A stretch of 64,000 nucleotides of DNA from Acanthochlamys bracteata (Eukaryota > Streptophyta > Magnoliopsida > Pandanales > Velloziaceae), in the NCBI GenBank assembly GCA_019914995.1, contig CM034139.1, positions 6,736,461 to 6,800,460 on the forward strand, written 5' to 3'. The position numbers and the translations under genes were made by a program. This document shows, piece by piece, positions 11,734 through 22,865 of the stretch; within the stretch, counting starts at the first letter, position 1; every line of letters starts with the position of its first letter. The notes under the pieces are model-generated. The model was not told the DNA's origin. It worked only from the letters and a program-made list of their open reading frames with translations, and did no database searches.

Positions 11734-13948
11734 ATGGCAGCTTCAGTTGTTTTTTCTCTTTCATCCCAAGCCAGCCTGCCTTCTGTTGCAGGCGGTCACA
11801 GCGACAAACCAAACAACTACTTGTTACTCACTGCAAAGAAGAAGGCGTTTTTATCTGTTGCTTGTCGTCGGAGGAATTCTATGCAGGTCGGCGTTGCGGC
11901 TACTTCTGAGGCACTGCAAGTTGTTTCGCCAACGGAAACGGACGGCGGAAGCAGTACAAATAAGCTTGCTGCTTGGACAAGTGTCCGGCAGGAGAGATGG
12001 GAAGGTGAACTTGAAGTGGAAGGAGAGCTCCCTCTATGGCTGGTATGCACGATTATCTTCGCTTCTATATATATTTACATTAGTAAAACCATGACAAGCA
12101 TGACAATGATTATGATTATTAGAATATTACAAGCCTTAGCCTAGTGCAGAGGAATCACATCTTCCATACTTTGCATGTATTTTGCAGAACGGGACGTACC
12201 TTAGGAACGGTCCGGGATTATGGAACATCGATGACTACCATTTCCGGCACCTATTCGATGGCTACGCAACTCTAGTTCGCCTCCACTTCTCCAACGGCCG
12301 CCTATTCTTCGGTCACCGCCAGATCGAATCTCAAGCTTACAAGTCGGCCATGCAGAACCGCCGCCTCTGCTTCCGCGAGTTCTCTGAAGTTCCTCACATG
12401 AACACCGTCCTCGATCACTTTGGCGGTATTGTTGGTCTCTTGTCCGGTGCTTCTCTTACAGACAATACTAACACTGGTGTAATCCAACTTGGCGACGGTC
12501 GTGTTCTTTGTCTTACGGAAACCGTTAAAGGTTCGATTCAAATCGATCCTGACACTCTTGACACAATCGGAAAGTTTGAGTACAGCGACAAGCTCGGCGG
12601 GCTTGTGCATTCTGCGCACCCAGTAGTCACAGATACCGAGCTCATAACGTTGTTGCCGGATTTGATCAGGCCAGGGTATTTAGTAGTGAGGATGGCGGCG
12701 GGGAGTAAGGTGAGGAAGGTGATTGGGAGGGTGGAATGCAGAGGTCGATCGGGGCAGCCTGGTTGGGTCCACTCATTTCCGGTCACCGAGCACTACGTGA
12801 TTGTGCCCGAGATGCCGTTGCGGTACTCAACGAAGAATTTGTTAAGTGCCGAGCCGACACCGTTGTACAAGTTCGACTGGCGGCCGGATGCCGGTAGTTT
12901 TCTTCACGTTGTCTGCAAAACCAGCGGCAAGACGGTATGCATTCGTTCATTCATGCGTGTATAGTATTCAAGAAATTTAATTGGGTACTGATGATCCTAT
13001 ACGATTTTGAAAATTCAGGTGGCGAGCGTGGAGGTGCCATTGTACGTAACATTTCATTTCATTAACGCCTATGAAGAGAGAGATCAAGATGGGAGGGAGA
13101 CTGCGATCATCGCCGACTGCTGCGAACACTATGCTGACACGACTATACTCGATAAGCTCCGGCTACGCAACCTTAGATCGTGGACCGGCGACGACACTCT
13201 TCCTGATGCAAGGTAATTAATCAATAAGCTGGTAGTACGTACTCAGAGTACCGACTCGTACTCCACTCACATTTCCAATATATAATCTGTGTTTTTGTTT
13301 TGTGACTAGGGTGGGGAGATTCAGGATACCATTGGACGGAAGTCCGGTGGGGGAGTTATCCGCTGCACTGGATCCCGATGAGCATGGTCGCGGCATGGAC
13401 ATGTGCAGTATCAATCCTGCATACCTCGGGAAGAAGTACAGATACGCATACGCTTGTGGTGCCAACCGTCCCTGCAACTTCCCCAACACCCTCACGAAGG
13501 TTAAGTTACTATTAAAGCATCTATATCTTCAGCAGAAATAATTTCTAAAACAAGGTTTGATCGATTGAGTTATGGTCTACATGTATACGTGCAGATAGAT
13601 CTGGTTAAGAAGAAAGCGGAGAACTGGCACGACGTGGGTGCGGTGCCGTCTGAGCCTTTCTTCGTTGCCAGGCCCGGGGCCACCGAGGAAGACGACGGTG
13701 AGTCATGAATAAGAACTAAAGCTAGCTAGTTCCTTTCTTTGAAATTGAAGGATTGGATTAAAGCTGATATTGGGACTATTTCTTTTCATGGTTGGTATTC
13801 AGGTGTTGTCATATCGATTGTGAGCGGAAGCGATGGAGAAGGCTACGCTCTGGTGCTGGATGGGTCCAGTTTTGAAGAAATAGCTCGAGCCAAGTTCCCG
13901 TATGGTCTCCCATATGGACTCCATGGGTGTTGGGTCCCAAAAGAATAG
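11734..13948 (+). CDS. CCD8: Carotenoid cleavage dioxygenase 8 (carlactone synthase)
   Basis: Plastid enzyme of strigolactone synthesis (MAX4/RMS1/D10 family). It converts 9-cis-beta-apo-10'-carotenal made by CCD7 into carlactone. Six exons: 11734-12042, 12188-12934, 13019-13212, 13310-13499, 13595-13697 and 13803-13948, all with GT-AG introns and continuous frame, giving 562 residues, the normal size. The first ~60 residues look like a transit peptide. The four iron-binding histidines are visible at about 247 (HSAHP), 298 (GWVHSFP), 365 (TFHFINAYEE) and 555 (YGLHGCW). ERWEGELEVEGELPLWL, NGTYLRNGPG and HGRGMDMCSINPAYLGKKYR identify CCD8 rather than CCD7, CCD4 or NCED. The copy appears complete and functional. 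It is convergent with HSP101, whose stop lies 522 bp downstream. Confidence 0.96.
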
Positions 13949-14470
13949 CATACTTCAGTGCAAGTTCTTTAATTCGAAAGCATAGTAGCTTGTGTATATC
14001 CGAACGTATACATTCGAAGGCTGTGGCGGGACAAGTTATACTGTTGTACAGAACCACTAGTGAGAGTTTCGAGCTCCAATGAAAAGTGAAAAAAGTGAAA
14101 AACTCGCTTAACTCATTTCTTCTTTACGCAGAACCTTCGCAAGTGATTCAGCAATCAACAGAGATTATATAACAGACTTCCCTATAGATTATCGGAGGAA
14201 ACAGCATAAAACCTCCAATGCTACGTTGTCCTCACTTCTCCAAATTTCGATCGACCATCTCTAACAAAAGCCAAAAGCGCAACACACTTATTGTTCAAAC
14301 ACGATTGATCATTTCACACGAAAACGGCGTTTATCTACAACGTATAGTCCATCAACCAAACTCTAAATCATCTGACACCACACAAGCCACCTATAAAGCT
14401 GAGCTAGTAAGTTGGCAAGCAAAGGTTTTAAGGCTACAAAAGTAGGCCAGTCGTAGGTTCATAATCAAAT
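13949..14470. other. Convergent 3' intergenic between CCD8 and HSP101
   Basis: This holds the 3' UTRs of two convergent genes. A 75-codon frame at 14218-14445 (+) is antisense to the probable HSP101 3' UTR and shows no known domain. Nothing else is recognisable. Confidence 0.6.
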
Positions 14471-17400
14471 CTACTCTTCCTCCATCTGATCATCCAGATC
14501 ACCCACTTCCAACTTCATTTTCTTCACAGCTTGAGCAGCATCAGACTTCATAGCCCCATCAGGGATCTCAATCAAAATATCCGACTTCTTTCCTGTACTT
14601 GCATTTACCAGTCCCCCATTATGCTCCACCTTGTACGTAAGCTCCTTCTTGTTTGGTGCGGCGTCAATATACACAGTGGAGTTGTCATCGATCTCTTCCC
14701 TAATGAGCATCCTTGATAAGTGAGTGACCACCTTCTTCTCCAGCCATCTTCTAATCGGCCTTGCACCATACACCTGCAAACATGAAACAAGGTGTAAGGT
14801 TTCAAAAGTTCACTGGAAAGTGAGATGAAAGACAACCTCAACATCCATGGACAGCTACTTACTGGATCATAAGATTCAGTCAGAACGATGTCCAATGCAG
14901 CATCAGTAACAGCAAGTGCGACACCTCTCTCAGCAAGTCGAACTGCCACATCTTTCATCTGAAGCCTTGCAACCTTCAGCAACTGATCATGTGACAGAGG
15001 ATCAAATACCACAACTTCATCTAGACGGTTGAGCAGCTCCGGTCTAAAGTGCCTTCTCACCTGTCAGCCACATAGAAGTTATGCATCAGGCATTAAACAA
15101 TGGAAACCATTGCAGTGAGCCAGGGCTTTTGATAGCATGACTTTCATTATATACCTCTTCCATAACACGCTCCCGAGCAATTTTCATAGAGGACTTGCCA
15201 ACCATTCCAGCAAGGAGGTGCTCTGCTCCCAAATTAGAAGTCATGATGATAACAGTGTTTGCAAAATCAACTGTTCTACCCTGACCATCAGTCAGCCTCC
15301 CATCATCAAGTACTTGGAGAAGCGTATTGAAAACAGCAACATGGGCCTTTTCAACTTCATCAAAGAGTATAACACTGTAAGGCCTCCTCCTGACTGCTTC
15401 TGTCAGCTGCCCTCCCTCTTCATGGCCAACATACCTGCAGAATGATTTCATAACTACTTGTTAACAAATGGCTGTACACAACTATGAAACCAATCTGATC
15501 AGGTTAGAAAGTGTACTCACCCTGGTGGTGCACCAATTAGACGGGCAACAGAGTGCTGCTCCATGTACTCGGACATGTCAATACGAACCAGTAAGTTCTC
15601 ATCATCAAATAGTTGCTCTGCCAGAGCCTTAGCCAACTCAGTTTTACCAACACCTGTTGGGCCCAAAAACAGGAATGAACCAACTGGTTGCTGAGGCCGT
15701 CCCAGTCCCGCTCGGGATCTCAGCACTGCCTCTGCCACTGCTTCAACAGCTTGATTTTGCCCCACAACCCTCTTGTGCAATCTCTCAGCCAGACCAATCA
15801 GTCTTTCCTTCTCATTTTGTCCAAGACGAGTAACTGGAATTCCGGTCCACCGGCTCACAACCTGTACATTATTGCATTAGCCACCAACTGGTAAATACAC
15901 TCTTAAGGCATAAGCTTCAGACTTCTACATAACATACCTCTGCTATTTGATCGGGACCAACTGTTTCAGTCAGCATCAAGTTCTCACCAGGTTCACCTTC
16001 AAGTCTAGCAATGCCAGCATCTATCTCCTGAATAGCGCCATATTTCAAGTCGGCAGCACGTGCCAAGTCCATTCTACGCTCAGCTTCTTGTAGAGCATAC
16101 ATTAGCTCATCACGCCGCTGCTTCAGTCGTCGGATTTCATCTATACGTTCTTTCTCTTTCCTGTATCTCATCATTAACGGTTGCAACTTATCCCTCAAAT
16201 CATCGAGTTCCTTCCTCACCTGTAGTTGACATATCACATTGGTTAGCACAGCTCCATAATAAGAGCTTCCAGAAACTCCAAAGACTGAACGAGATCACTT
16301 ACTTCCACTAGCCGAGCTTTACTGGCTTTGTCCTTCTCCTTCTCAAGAGCATGCAGCTCAACTTCCAGTTGGATTCTCTTCCTTTCCATGTTATCGATCT
16401 CCTCAGGCTGACTATCAAGTTGCACTCTCACATTTGCGCAAGCCTCATCAACCAAGTCTATTGCCTTGTCCGGAAGATGACGGCCTACATTAAGATATAT
16501 GTAAGATATATGTCAGAACAACGCAAATGATTACATGGGTCAAATGACGAAATTTAGCTACTAGGTTTAATTCCAACAAATTTAACGAAACAGAGTATTC
16601 TACTCTAATTTTGGTTATGAAATAATTCTTTTTCATTCCCGTGTAGCAAGCAGCTAACCATTTAAGCTGAAGAACACACTCCCATGAAACAGTTTAACCT
16701 AGATCATAGTTAATCAACCTGAGCAGAGTCTTTAGGTGCCACTATCATCTGTCATTAGCATACACATGAACCTCTGCCAGCAGAAACTTGAGCTATGAGG
16801 GCAGGCAAAAATAAAAGATATACATAGCAAAATAAGGTTCGTATTCATGTTTAATGGAGCACTCTATAAAAATAAGAACGCCCACTTAATTTAAGTTATT
16901 AAAATGCGGTTAGCATCCGAAATGCTACATCTGCATGAAACAAACTTGAAACCACTTCCTACTGTTCATCCTCAAACTAGATTTACTTGTTTGGACATGG
17001 GACTTACCAGTGATGTAGCGAGCAGATAACTGAGCAGCAACAACGAGCGCCCTGTCCTGTATTTTGACACCATGATGCCCTTCATACTTCTCCTTCAGTC
17101 CCCGAAGGATGCTAATTGTGTCGGCAATGCTAGGCTCTGCAACATATACCTGCTGGAACCGCCTTTCGAATGCTGCGTCTTTCTCCACATACTTCCTGTA
17201 CTCCTCCAATGTTGTCGCTCCGATACACCGCAGCTGCCCACGGGCAAGCATCGGCTTGAACAAGTTGGCTGCATCCATTGATCCCTCCGTCCTTCCTGCT
17301 CCAAGTACCAAATGAATCTCATCAATAAAGAGTATAACCTTTCCCTCTGCATCTTCTACTTCCTTCAACACTGCCTTCAACCGCTCTTCAAATTCTCCTC

Positions 17401-18157
17401 TATACTTCGCTCCGGCAACCAAAGCGCCCATATCAAGCGCAATCAATCTAACATCAAGCAGATTGCTTGGAACATCTCCGCGAACAATTCTCTGGGCCAG
17501 ACCTTCAACGACAGCTGTCTTACCAACACCAGGTTCACCAATAAGAACAGGATTATTCTTCGTCCTCCGAGAAAGAATTCGAATCACTCGACGGATTTCT
17601 TCATCACGGCCAATAACAGGATCAAGTTTCCCAGCCTGCTCAACAAGATCACGGCCATAAGTCTTCAAAGCCTGGAAGTTAGTATCACCGGATGCGCTCT
17701 CAACTCTACGGCCATCTTTACCACGAAGCTTCTCAACCTCCGTACGCACACGCGCAGCACTGACTCCAGCTTCCTTAAGACAATCAGCAATTTGAGAATC
17801 TTCAATCAAACCCAGAATCATCTGATCGACGGCGAGATGAGAATCGCCACGTGATTTCTGCGACGATTGTGCCCGGCGAATTACTTTAATCAGCGAAGTG
17901 GAAGCCGGTATTTCATCAGGCGGTGGGTGCTGCGATGGAATCTTCTTCAATGCTTGCCCTACAACTCGCTCGAACGAAGCCGGAGCGCCATCTCCAGCGG
18001 CGTTTGCTAGAGATTGCCGGAGAAGACCAGACTGATCTGCAATCAATGCAGCAGCGAGATGGATTGGAGTTAACTGAGCATGGCCAGAGCTCATAGCAAG
18101 CTCGTGAGCTCCGGCAATGGCTTCGTTGGTCTTATGAGTGAATTTATCTGGATTCAT
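14471..18157 (-). CDS. HSP101: Heat shock protein 101 (cytosolic ClpB1 disaggregase)
   Basis: Hexameric AAA+ disaggregase of the cytosol and nucleus that rescues aggregated proteins with HSP70 and small HSPs; needed for acquired thermotolerance. Seven exons (in transcript order 18157-17008, 16484-16303, 16219-15938, 15861-15521, 15434-15155, 15060-14863, 14773-14471) encode 911 residues, the length of Arabidopsis HSP101. Clp N domain about 1-145; first Walker A GEPGVGKT at 207-214 and Walker B LFIDEIH near 275-282; charged coiled-coil M domain about 400-535; second Walker A GPTGVGKT at 605-612 with LFDEVEKAH; Clp C-terminal D2-small domain after it. No transit peptide precedes [10 protein letters not shown], which separates it from the plastid and mitochondrial ClpB3/B4. 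Heat-shock-element-like sites lie in the shared upstream region. Confidence 0.97.
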
Positions 18158-18601
18158 CGTTGTTGAACCAAAAAACCTTCAGAAATTTTGCTGCTCTGTC
18201 GATTGGTTGATCGATTGATTATGTTTGCGAAAGGTTTTGTTTGCTGAAACGAGCGGAGAGGAGGCGGGAGATTTTATTGAAAGAGAAGAAAACTGGAGAA
18301 TATGGGAGAGCTCACTAGAGAGTTCTGGGATCAGACCGGTAGGGACAGATGAGCGGACGGTTGAGATTTCCGGGAATATTAAGACATTAAATGATTCACG
18401 ATACGTGGATTTTTCGGGAATAGACCAGTTGATTCGCTTAAGTGTTTGGGCCTTGAAGTAGTAAGAACAAGGTCCAACTATGGGTTGTATAGCTTTATTG
18501 GGCCTGAAAGAAATAATGGTTGTCTTCTAATTCGTGGGCCAGTGGAGCATGTTGACGAACAGCTGGAGTACAAGCTCGATTTTTTCACGCGGAAGCCGGA
18601 A
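18158..18601. promoter_or_regulatory. Shared divergent promoter, HSP101 (-) and YebC-like gene (+)
   Basis: Only 444 bp separate the two start codons. Heat-shock-element-like modules are visible: TTCCGGGAATATT at 18368-18380, TTTTCGGGAATAG around 18411-18423 (TTCnnGAA pair), and GAGAGTTCTGGGA near 18318-18330. On the minus strand AATAAAATC near 18270-18280 could be the HSP101 TATA box. None is a perfect three-unit element, so the sites are candidates. How the heat-inducible and the housekeeping direction are insulated is not visible. Confidence 0.5.
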
Positions 18602-21243
18602 ATGGCTTCTGCTGCGAGGAGTTTAAGCTCGGCATTGCAGAGAGTCTTGCTCTCCCATGGAGGAATTTCATTCATTCCGCCAATTAGAACTCCGCTTTCA
18701 CTTCAACGTAAGAGGCCTAACTAATCTTTCTGTTTTGTAAATTATGTATATTCGTTGGATTGATTTCGGGGAATTGTTTTGGTTCAGGGAACGCTTTCGT
18801 AGAGAAGAGTTTAGATCAGTTGATTTGTTCCAGATTAGTTCGTTTCAATAATATGAGAAGGATATCAACATTTCAGCCTCTTTGTATGGGAAGACGATCT
18901 TGCAAGATTGCTGGGAGAAAGGTTGTGACTAATTCTTTTGGTTTGATAATTTGTAGTTTTTCATTTGTTTGGAAGCTCTGTATTTGGTTCTGTACTGCTG
19001 AGTGACACTTAAGTCTGGATTTGCAGGATGCTCAAAATCTGAAGAAGATGAAGCGTAACAGTAAAATTGGAAAAGAGATTGTTTCTGCGTAAGTTTACTT
19101 TTTTGCAATGTAAAAAATTAAAGAAGCTATATCTTTGGTGTTTCCCAATTGCAAAGTTGTTTGGTTTGAATGGATATCGCAATGAGCCACTGTCTCTATT
19201 AGTTTGCAATCTAAGATCTATCCAAAATCATGTTGGTGAAAGTAGTAGGAGAAAGATTCAGATTACTCGGAGGTTGTCTGCATGTCATCTCTTGAAGTTG
19301 CCTTTCAATGAGCATCTGCACAAATCTTTCTATATGTATTTGTAGGTCCATCCATGTCCAGTGTCAGAAACATGTATATGACAAACTGTAGTTCACATCT
19401 TCCATAAGGGGAAAAATCATCATTCTGGTAGAAATATTTTTGCTCCTGCCCAAATCATTACAAAAGATTTGAGTTGTCCTGTCTATGCAAAGATCTTTTC
19501 CAATTTACTGTTTCAACTGATACAGCATAACTCTTTTACTAGTTTGTAGTTACTTTGCTACCATGCAGCATAAAGAAAGGCGGCCCAAATCCGACATCAA
19601 ATATAGTTCTAGCAGCCATCTTAGAGAAAGCCAGGGAGCTTGATGTGCCTAAGGAAATTGTTGAGCGCAACATAAGGAGGGCTTCAGAGAAAGGACAGGA
19701 AAGTTACATTGAGAAATTTTATGAGGTACGGATGTTGTTGTTTTTGTTTTCTAATGAAGTATGGCGGTGCTGGATTATTATAAAGCTTTTCTTCTCATTA
19801 GAACCTAGTGCTCCGTATGCAGATATATGGTTTCGGTGGAGCCAGTATGGTTGTGGAGGCACTAACGGACAAAGTGACTAGATCAGTGGCTGCTGTCAGA
19901 GGAGTCGTGAAGGATTCTAGTGCAAAACTGGCTGATCCAGGTTCTGTGATGTTCAAGTTCAGGCGTGCCAGAGTTGTCAATGTAAAAGCTAGTGATGCTG
20001 ATAGGGACCAGTTACTTGCTGTTGCCTTGGATGCTGGAGCAGAAGATGTGATTGAACCAACAGCTTATGATGATGATTCTGAAGAGAATCAACCAGAAAG
20101 GTAGATCCTTTTCTTGCTATCTCATATTTTGCTGCTGAGTTTTGATTGAATCATGATTATACCTTAAATTCATCATTAAGCTGCATCAGTTGAGTCTTCT
20201 TTAGTTATTTTCTATCTTTTCGGGATTTAAGCTATCAATCCTGCTTATGTCCCTGTAACATAAAAGATTTCCTCATCTTGGAATTACTAGCACTCCCATG
20301 TCTGTGATGACTGGAATTGTAGCACCAAATTAAGTCCTCATTTGTCGCTTTCTTATATATAAATCTTACATAATCTATGTTGTTTCCTTAAGAGATTGTG
20401 GTACCATAATCACTGCTCGAAACATATGTAATTATGTGAAGCATGATCTTAACGATGCAAAGGTGTAAAATAGTCATGAATCAATCATTTCCTTTGCTGG
20501 TCTATTCTTTCAATAAAGTCGACCATTAGTCCTGATACTCTTTCTGTACTGTAGTAAAAAACGACTACTGAGATAATATTATCAAGTCAGATCTTAACCA
20601 AAATTCATTGATTTGCTATATGGCCTTGGAATTGTGAATTTATAGTTCAGCAGTTGCATCTTTGTGTCAAGGAATGCACATATTTTAAGAAACTGAGGAT
20701 TATGAAAGTCTGATGCTAGCCTGCTACTCTTCATTAACAGTTTGCTGCTGTAGTTAATTCTCATCGTCTGGCTTCGACCTTTGTTTGTTTCCAGAGCTCC
20801 TCTTGATACACATTGTCATTTTAGGATGTTATTTTCTATGTTCATGACTTGTGTCTTGTGTTGTGATAGCAATTTTCCTCTGCAGTTTTTACAAGATTGT
20901 TACTTCAGCGGAAGATTACTCTTCCATACTATCAAAACTGCGGGATGAAGGAATACCTTTTGAACAGGACAATGGTTTTGAGTTAATACCTTTAAATCCT
21001 ATTGAGGTATTTCATTTTTGTGTTATGTTTGCTTTGTGATATCAACTTTATAACAACTTCCAACTACTTCTTTGTGCTAACATTATACAACGTGACTTTG
21101 CTGAACTCACATGACTTTCCATGTCTTAACCTTGACTTTTTACCTTTCAGGTAGATGATGAAGCCATGGACATGAACAAGGATCTCATGGCGAAGTTACT
21201 GGAGCTCGATGATGTAGATGCAGTTTATTCTGATCAGAAATAA
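18602..21243 (+). CDS. YebC/PmpR/TACO1-family protein, probably organellar
   Basis: Seven exons: 18602-18707, 18788-18921, 19027-19088, 19569-19725, 19823-20100, 20886-21006 and 21151-21243; 316 residues. The first ~75 residues are Ser/Arg/Leu-rich with few acids, a likely mitochondrial or plastid targeting sequence. The YebC core follows: AGRKDAQNLKKMKRNSKIGK, IVSAIKKGGPNPTSN, LDVPKEIVERNIRRASEKG, YGFGGASMVVEALTDKVTRS, LADPGSVMFKF and the C-terminal SILSKLRDEGIPFEQDN and DDEAMDMNKDLMAKLLELDD segments. Bacterial members act as transcription regulators or ribosome-associated factors for proline-rich stretches; mammalian TACO1 activates mitochondrial COX1 translation. The plant role is not settled. 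Start choice: first ATG in frame. It is divergent from HSP101. Confidence 0.9.
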
Positions 21244-22316
21244 TCCATGCAATTCTTTTGTATAGGTGCGGAAAAACTGTTAACAAAATGTTAAACTGTG
21301 TTGTCACTAAACATTTCTGATCTTTAAAATATTCTATGAATTATCAATTATGTGATCATGGACATCTTCTAATAATGTTCCTGATTATGTGAGTGACGCT
21401 CTTTAATTCAAGTGCCTAACTGAAGTTCTCTTTTCTTCAACAGATGCTTAAGAATTTAAAAGCGAGGATGTTCTTCTTGCGTGCCTATCAAACAAGTTTG
21501 GTATTTCGTAATTGAATTGTACAAGAAATGATAAATAAGTCTAGTGGCATCGAATCTTTGTGCTTCCTCGATCTGAAGATAGCCTAATATGAAAGCTGCC
21601 ATCATAAGAAAACCACACAAACGAGAATAAAGTCAACACTATACATGGATGATCAAATTTTAAGCTGAGGGGAGGTGAACGGATTCTTCATAGACGCGGT
21701 TCGGGAACCTTTGCAGGGCAAACTCTGCCATTGTTTCGTTTCTTTATTAGTTACTGATCTGATCAGAGAACTTATGGGAAAATGGAAGGGGATTGTTATA
21801 ATGACTGCAGGATTAGAATATTTCTTTTCTAGCTTGAAGAAGTCTCAGAAATTTAACTTCAAGTAATTTTGAGTATGAATATCTTATGAATTTTTTTATG
21901 CAGTTTATATACAAACAAAGATTTATGAAATATCTTGTTAAAGAGTTGATCGAGAGGGTCATGGCTGATCTGTGAAGAAGTTGTGAAGATTTGGAACTGC
22001 TTCTTTGCTAAAAGGGAAGAATCAAGTTGCCAGGCTGTAGTAGACCGTAGCACCCATACACAAATGTAAGGTGACTACTTTAATAAGGTCTTCAATAGCA
22101 TTAACTCCACAGAAACAAAACCCCCGTAACAATCTCATATAAAAGAAACCTCCCATAAAATTAAATTGCATAAATTTAATTGGTTGCATGTGAAAACAAC
22201 CCTCCAAGTTGAAGTTCAACTCAACAACCAGAAGGCAATTGTAATTAAAAACCCCCCAAACTCTTCCTCACTATCTTCCTTCACAGAGGTGAGTTGCAAT
22301 TTGCAAGTGCTACAAA
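21244..22316. other. Intergenic, no gene seen
   Basis: Contains the 3' UTR of the YebC-like gene and, next to 22317, the 5' region of the DUF688 gene. Short open frames near 21675-21866 show no known domain. Confidence 0.55.
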
Positions 22317-22865
22317 ATGGTCTTAGGGAATAACAGCTCAGAGTCTCATGGCCAACATTCTTTCCGAATCAAACATGACGAGAAGTTCTTTTCCAGATTG
22401 ATATCAAAGGAAAACTCGTTGGCAAATCCTTCATTCAGGATCTACTACGGTGTTGCCTCCGGCTCAGTTCCTTTCATGTGGGAACTACAACCAGGAAAGC
22501 CGAAGGCCACCTCCGGGACTGTTCCCGTCCCTCCGCTAACTCCTCCGCCTTCATACTTCAACAAGCACCAAAACAGCATTAGCATCAGAAGCAGCAAGGC
22601 TTCCAAGTCAAATTCCCACATTACCAAACAACATACATTGTCCTCGCCGATCAACTCTTCATCAATCTTCTCTTCACCATCATCGAGTACTTCATCTAGT
22701 AACTACTTCTCGCCTTGCAGCACATATAAAGGATCCAAGTCAAACGCGTTGACGTTACGGTCGATGATATCAAGGGAGCAAGAAGACTCCGATGACGAGT
22801 CTCCGGCGACAATTGCATGCTGCGGAATTTTGCCGAGTACCGGGCCCCGGTTGCTGAGGCATTGA
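22317..22865 (+). CDS. DUF688 family protein
   Basis: Single-exon protein of 182 residues. The family signature is present: FRIYYGVASGSVPFMWELQPGKPK followed by PPLTPPPSYF. The middle is Ser/Asn-rich and low in complexity (about residues 90-135), and the C-terminus has an acidic run (EQEDSDDES). No signal peptide or membrane helix is seen. DUF688 proteins are plant-specific, usually 170-500 residues, and of unknown function; the length fits the short members. The start is the first ATG. Downstream (22866-23300) is non-coding. Confidence 0.85.
   Translation: MVLGNNSSESHGQHSFRIKHDEKFFSRLISKENSLANPSFRIYYGVASGSVPFMWELQPGKPKATSGTVPVPPLTPPPSYFNKHQNSISIRSSKASKSNSHITKQHTLSSPINSSSIFSSPSSSTSSSNYFSPCSTYKGSKSNALTLRSMISREQEDSDDESPATIACCGILPSTGPRLLRH

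Noticed and set aside
17312-17854. 180-codon plus-strand open frame
   Set aside because: It lies antisense to HSP101 exon 1, which has full domain support; the residues follow from the constrained opposite strand.
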